Assembly: GCA_016714785.1 (NCBI GenBank) | Contig: JADKCC010000022.1 | Location: forward strand, 1-64,000 | DNA: 64,000 nt | Direction of reading: 5' to 3' | DNA from: Saprospiraceae bacterium | Lineage (GTDB): Bacteria; Bacteroidota; Bacteroidia; Chitinophagales; Saprospiraceae | Part shown: positions 63,218-64,000 of the stretch, in pieces | Position numbering within the stretch: position 1 is the first letter of the stretch | Layout of the letters: every line of letters begins with the position of its first letter | Notes under the pieces: model-generated | Seen by the model: only the letters and a program-made list of their open reading frames with translations | What the model was told of the DNA's origin: nothing | Database searches by the model: none | Made by a program: the position numbers and the translations under genes

Positions 63218-64000
63218 ATGAGCAATATAGAAGAACCAATATTGAAAGAAAATCCTGGACGATTTGTATTGTTTCCCATACAACATGATGATATATGGAC
63301 TTTTTATAAAAAATGCGAAGCAAGCTTTTGGACCGCAGAAGAGATAGACTTACATCAAGATATCAGCGATTGGGAAAATAGATTAAATGATGATGAAAAA
63401 CACTTCATTAAACATGTACTTGCATTTTTTGCAGCTAGTGATGGTATAGTAAATGAAAATCTGGCTGAGAATATGGTAAGAGAAGTACAATACACAGAAG
63501 CCAAATTTTTCTATGGTTTTCAGATTATGATGGAAAATATCCATTCAGAAACATATTCATTGCTGATAGATACCTACATCAAGGATACTAAAGATAAGGA
63601 TTTTTTATTAAATGCAATAGACACTTTAGATTGTGTGAAGCAAAAAGCAGATTGGGCACTTCGATGGATATCTAATGGAAGTTTTGCTGAACGATTGGTT
63701 GCATTTGCTGCTGTAGAAGGTATATTTTTCTCTGGATCTTTCTGCTCTATTTTTTGGCTCAAAAAACGTGGTTTAATGCCAGGGTTGACCTTCTCTAATG
63801 AATTGATAAGTAGAGATGAAGGTATGCACTGTGACTTTGCTTGTTTGCTATACAATAATCATATAATCCAAAAACTGCCAAAATCTACTATTGAGTCCAT
63901 TATAACTGATGCAGTTAATATTGAAAAAGAGTTTGTCACAGACGCTATTCCCGTCAATTTGATTGGAATGAATGCGGAGCTAATGTGCCAATATATAGAA
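63218..64000 (+). CDS. nrdB: Class Ia ribonucleotide reductase beta subunit (C-terminus beyond window)
   Basis: 261 residues are visible from the ATG at 63218. The start (EPILKENPGRFVLFPIQHDD) is characteristic of the common Bacteroidota/eukaryote-like class Ia NrdB. Metal site: Asp75 (ASDGIVNENL), Glu106/His109 (MMENIHSETY), Glu in FAAVEGIFFSG and Glu/His in SRDEGMHCD; Tyr113 is the radical position. It forms the stable diferric-tyrosyl radical for ribonucleotide reduction. A second, class Id-like nrdB lies at 39419. The matching nrdA is expected just past the right edge. Confidence 0.95.
   Translation, partial: MSNIEEPILKENPGRFVLFPIQHDDIWTFYKKCEASFWTAEEIDLHQDISDWENRLNDDEKHFIKHVLAFFAASDGIVNENLAENMVREVQYTEAKFFYGFQIMMENIHSETYSLLIDTYIKDTKDKDFLLNAIDTLDCVKQKADWALRWISNGSFAERLVAFAAVEGIFFSGSFCSIFWLKKRGLMPGLTFSNELISRDEGMHCDFACLLYNNHIIQKLPKSTIESIITDAVNIEKEFVTDAIPVNLIGMNAELMCQYIE

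Noticed and set aside
1..64000. tRNA, rRNA, CRISPR array or prophage
   Set aside because: Scanning the intergenic regions by eye found no cloverleaf-like T-loop sequences, regular spacer repeats, integrase or structural phage genes.

Overview
The window is a low-GC chromosomal segment from a member of the Bacteroidota, most likely a Saprospiria/Chitinophagia-type organism. The evidence is two type IX secretion C-terminal domains (a type A sorting domain on a subtilase and a gliding-motility/CHU_C type B domain on a 1004-residue surface protein), many LxxC-type lipoproteins, futalosine-pathway menaquinone synthesis (mqnB), and many TAnnTTTG promoters, several with a TTTG/TTG about 18-23 bp upstream. 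Shine-Dalgarno sites are rare. I see no phage, plasmid, CRISPR array, tRNA or rRNA. Most of the window is ordinary housekeeping and envelope gene content.

Layout. 1-3.2 kb (minus): a partial dynamin-like GTPase, a WbqC-family protein and an HD-domain/YitT membrane fusion. 3.7-12.4 kb: lipoprotein amidohydrolase, MscS channel, signal peptidase I, a propeller-like secreted protein, a DUF1684 lipoprotein, a BtuF-like protein and a T9SS subtilase. 12.5-18.3 kb: TraB/GumN protein, Lrp regulator, proC, a secG operon, a methyltransferase and a nitroreductase. 18.6-24.9 kb is a redox/metal block: ApbE, a DEDDh exonuclease, an MbnP-like lipoprotein followed by a diheme MbnH/MauG-type peroxidase, a CCG-domain Fe-S protein, and an operon of His-rich lipoprotein, SCO1 and cytochrome c. 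25.6-34.6 kb holds mostly conserved proteins of poorly known function (a kinase-like protein, LuxE-like acyl ligase, ArsC-like, Spo0M-like, an NlpC/P60 protein without its cysteine), an RluA synthase and a second diheme peroxidase. 34.8-45.7 kb: trxB, fba, ferritin, a class Id-type ribonucleotide reductase operon (nrdB-nrdA), a TonB-dependent receptor, rpsP and an unknown helical protein. 45.9-53.6 kb: the giant T9SS/SprB-repeat protein and a four-gene sugar-oxidation operon (two TIM-barrel proteins, a GMC oxidoreductase and its small subunit). 53.9-64 kb: DUF3810, mqnB, a PUR-alpha-like protein, an ABC exporter, an AsmA-like protein, CorA, and at the right edge a second (class Ia) nrdB behind a cluster of DnaA-box-like sites.

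Four genes carry a single-base frameshift: nrdA, both diheme peroxidases and a small secreted protein. Three of the four lie exactly in A/T homopolymers and restoring one base rebuilds a textbook protein, so consensus errors are the first explanation.

The observations I consider most worth following are: the MbnP/MbnH-like pair whose MbnP has no tryptophan; the class Id plus class Ia reductases in one window, the latter behind DnaA-box-like sites; the HD-YitT fusion with a structured leader; the leaderless promoters; the cysteine-less NlpC/P60 protein; the kinase-like protein; and a dispersed repeat present twice.
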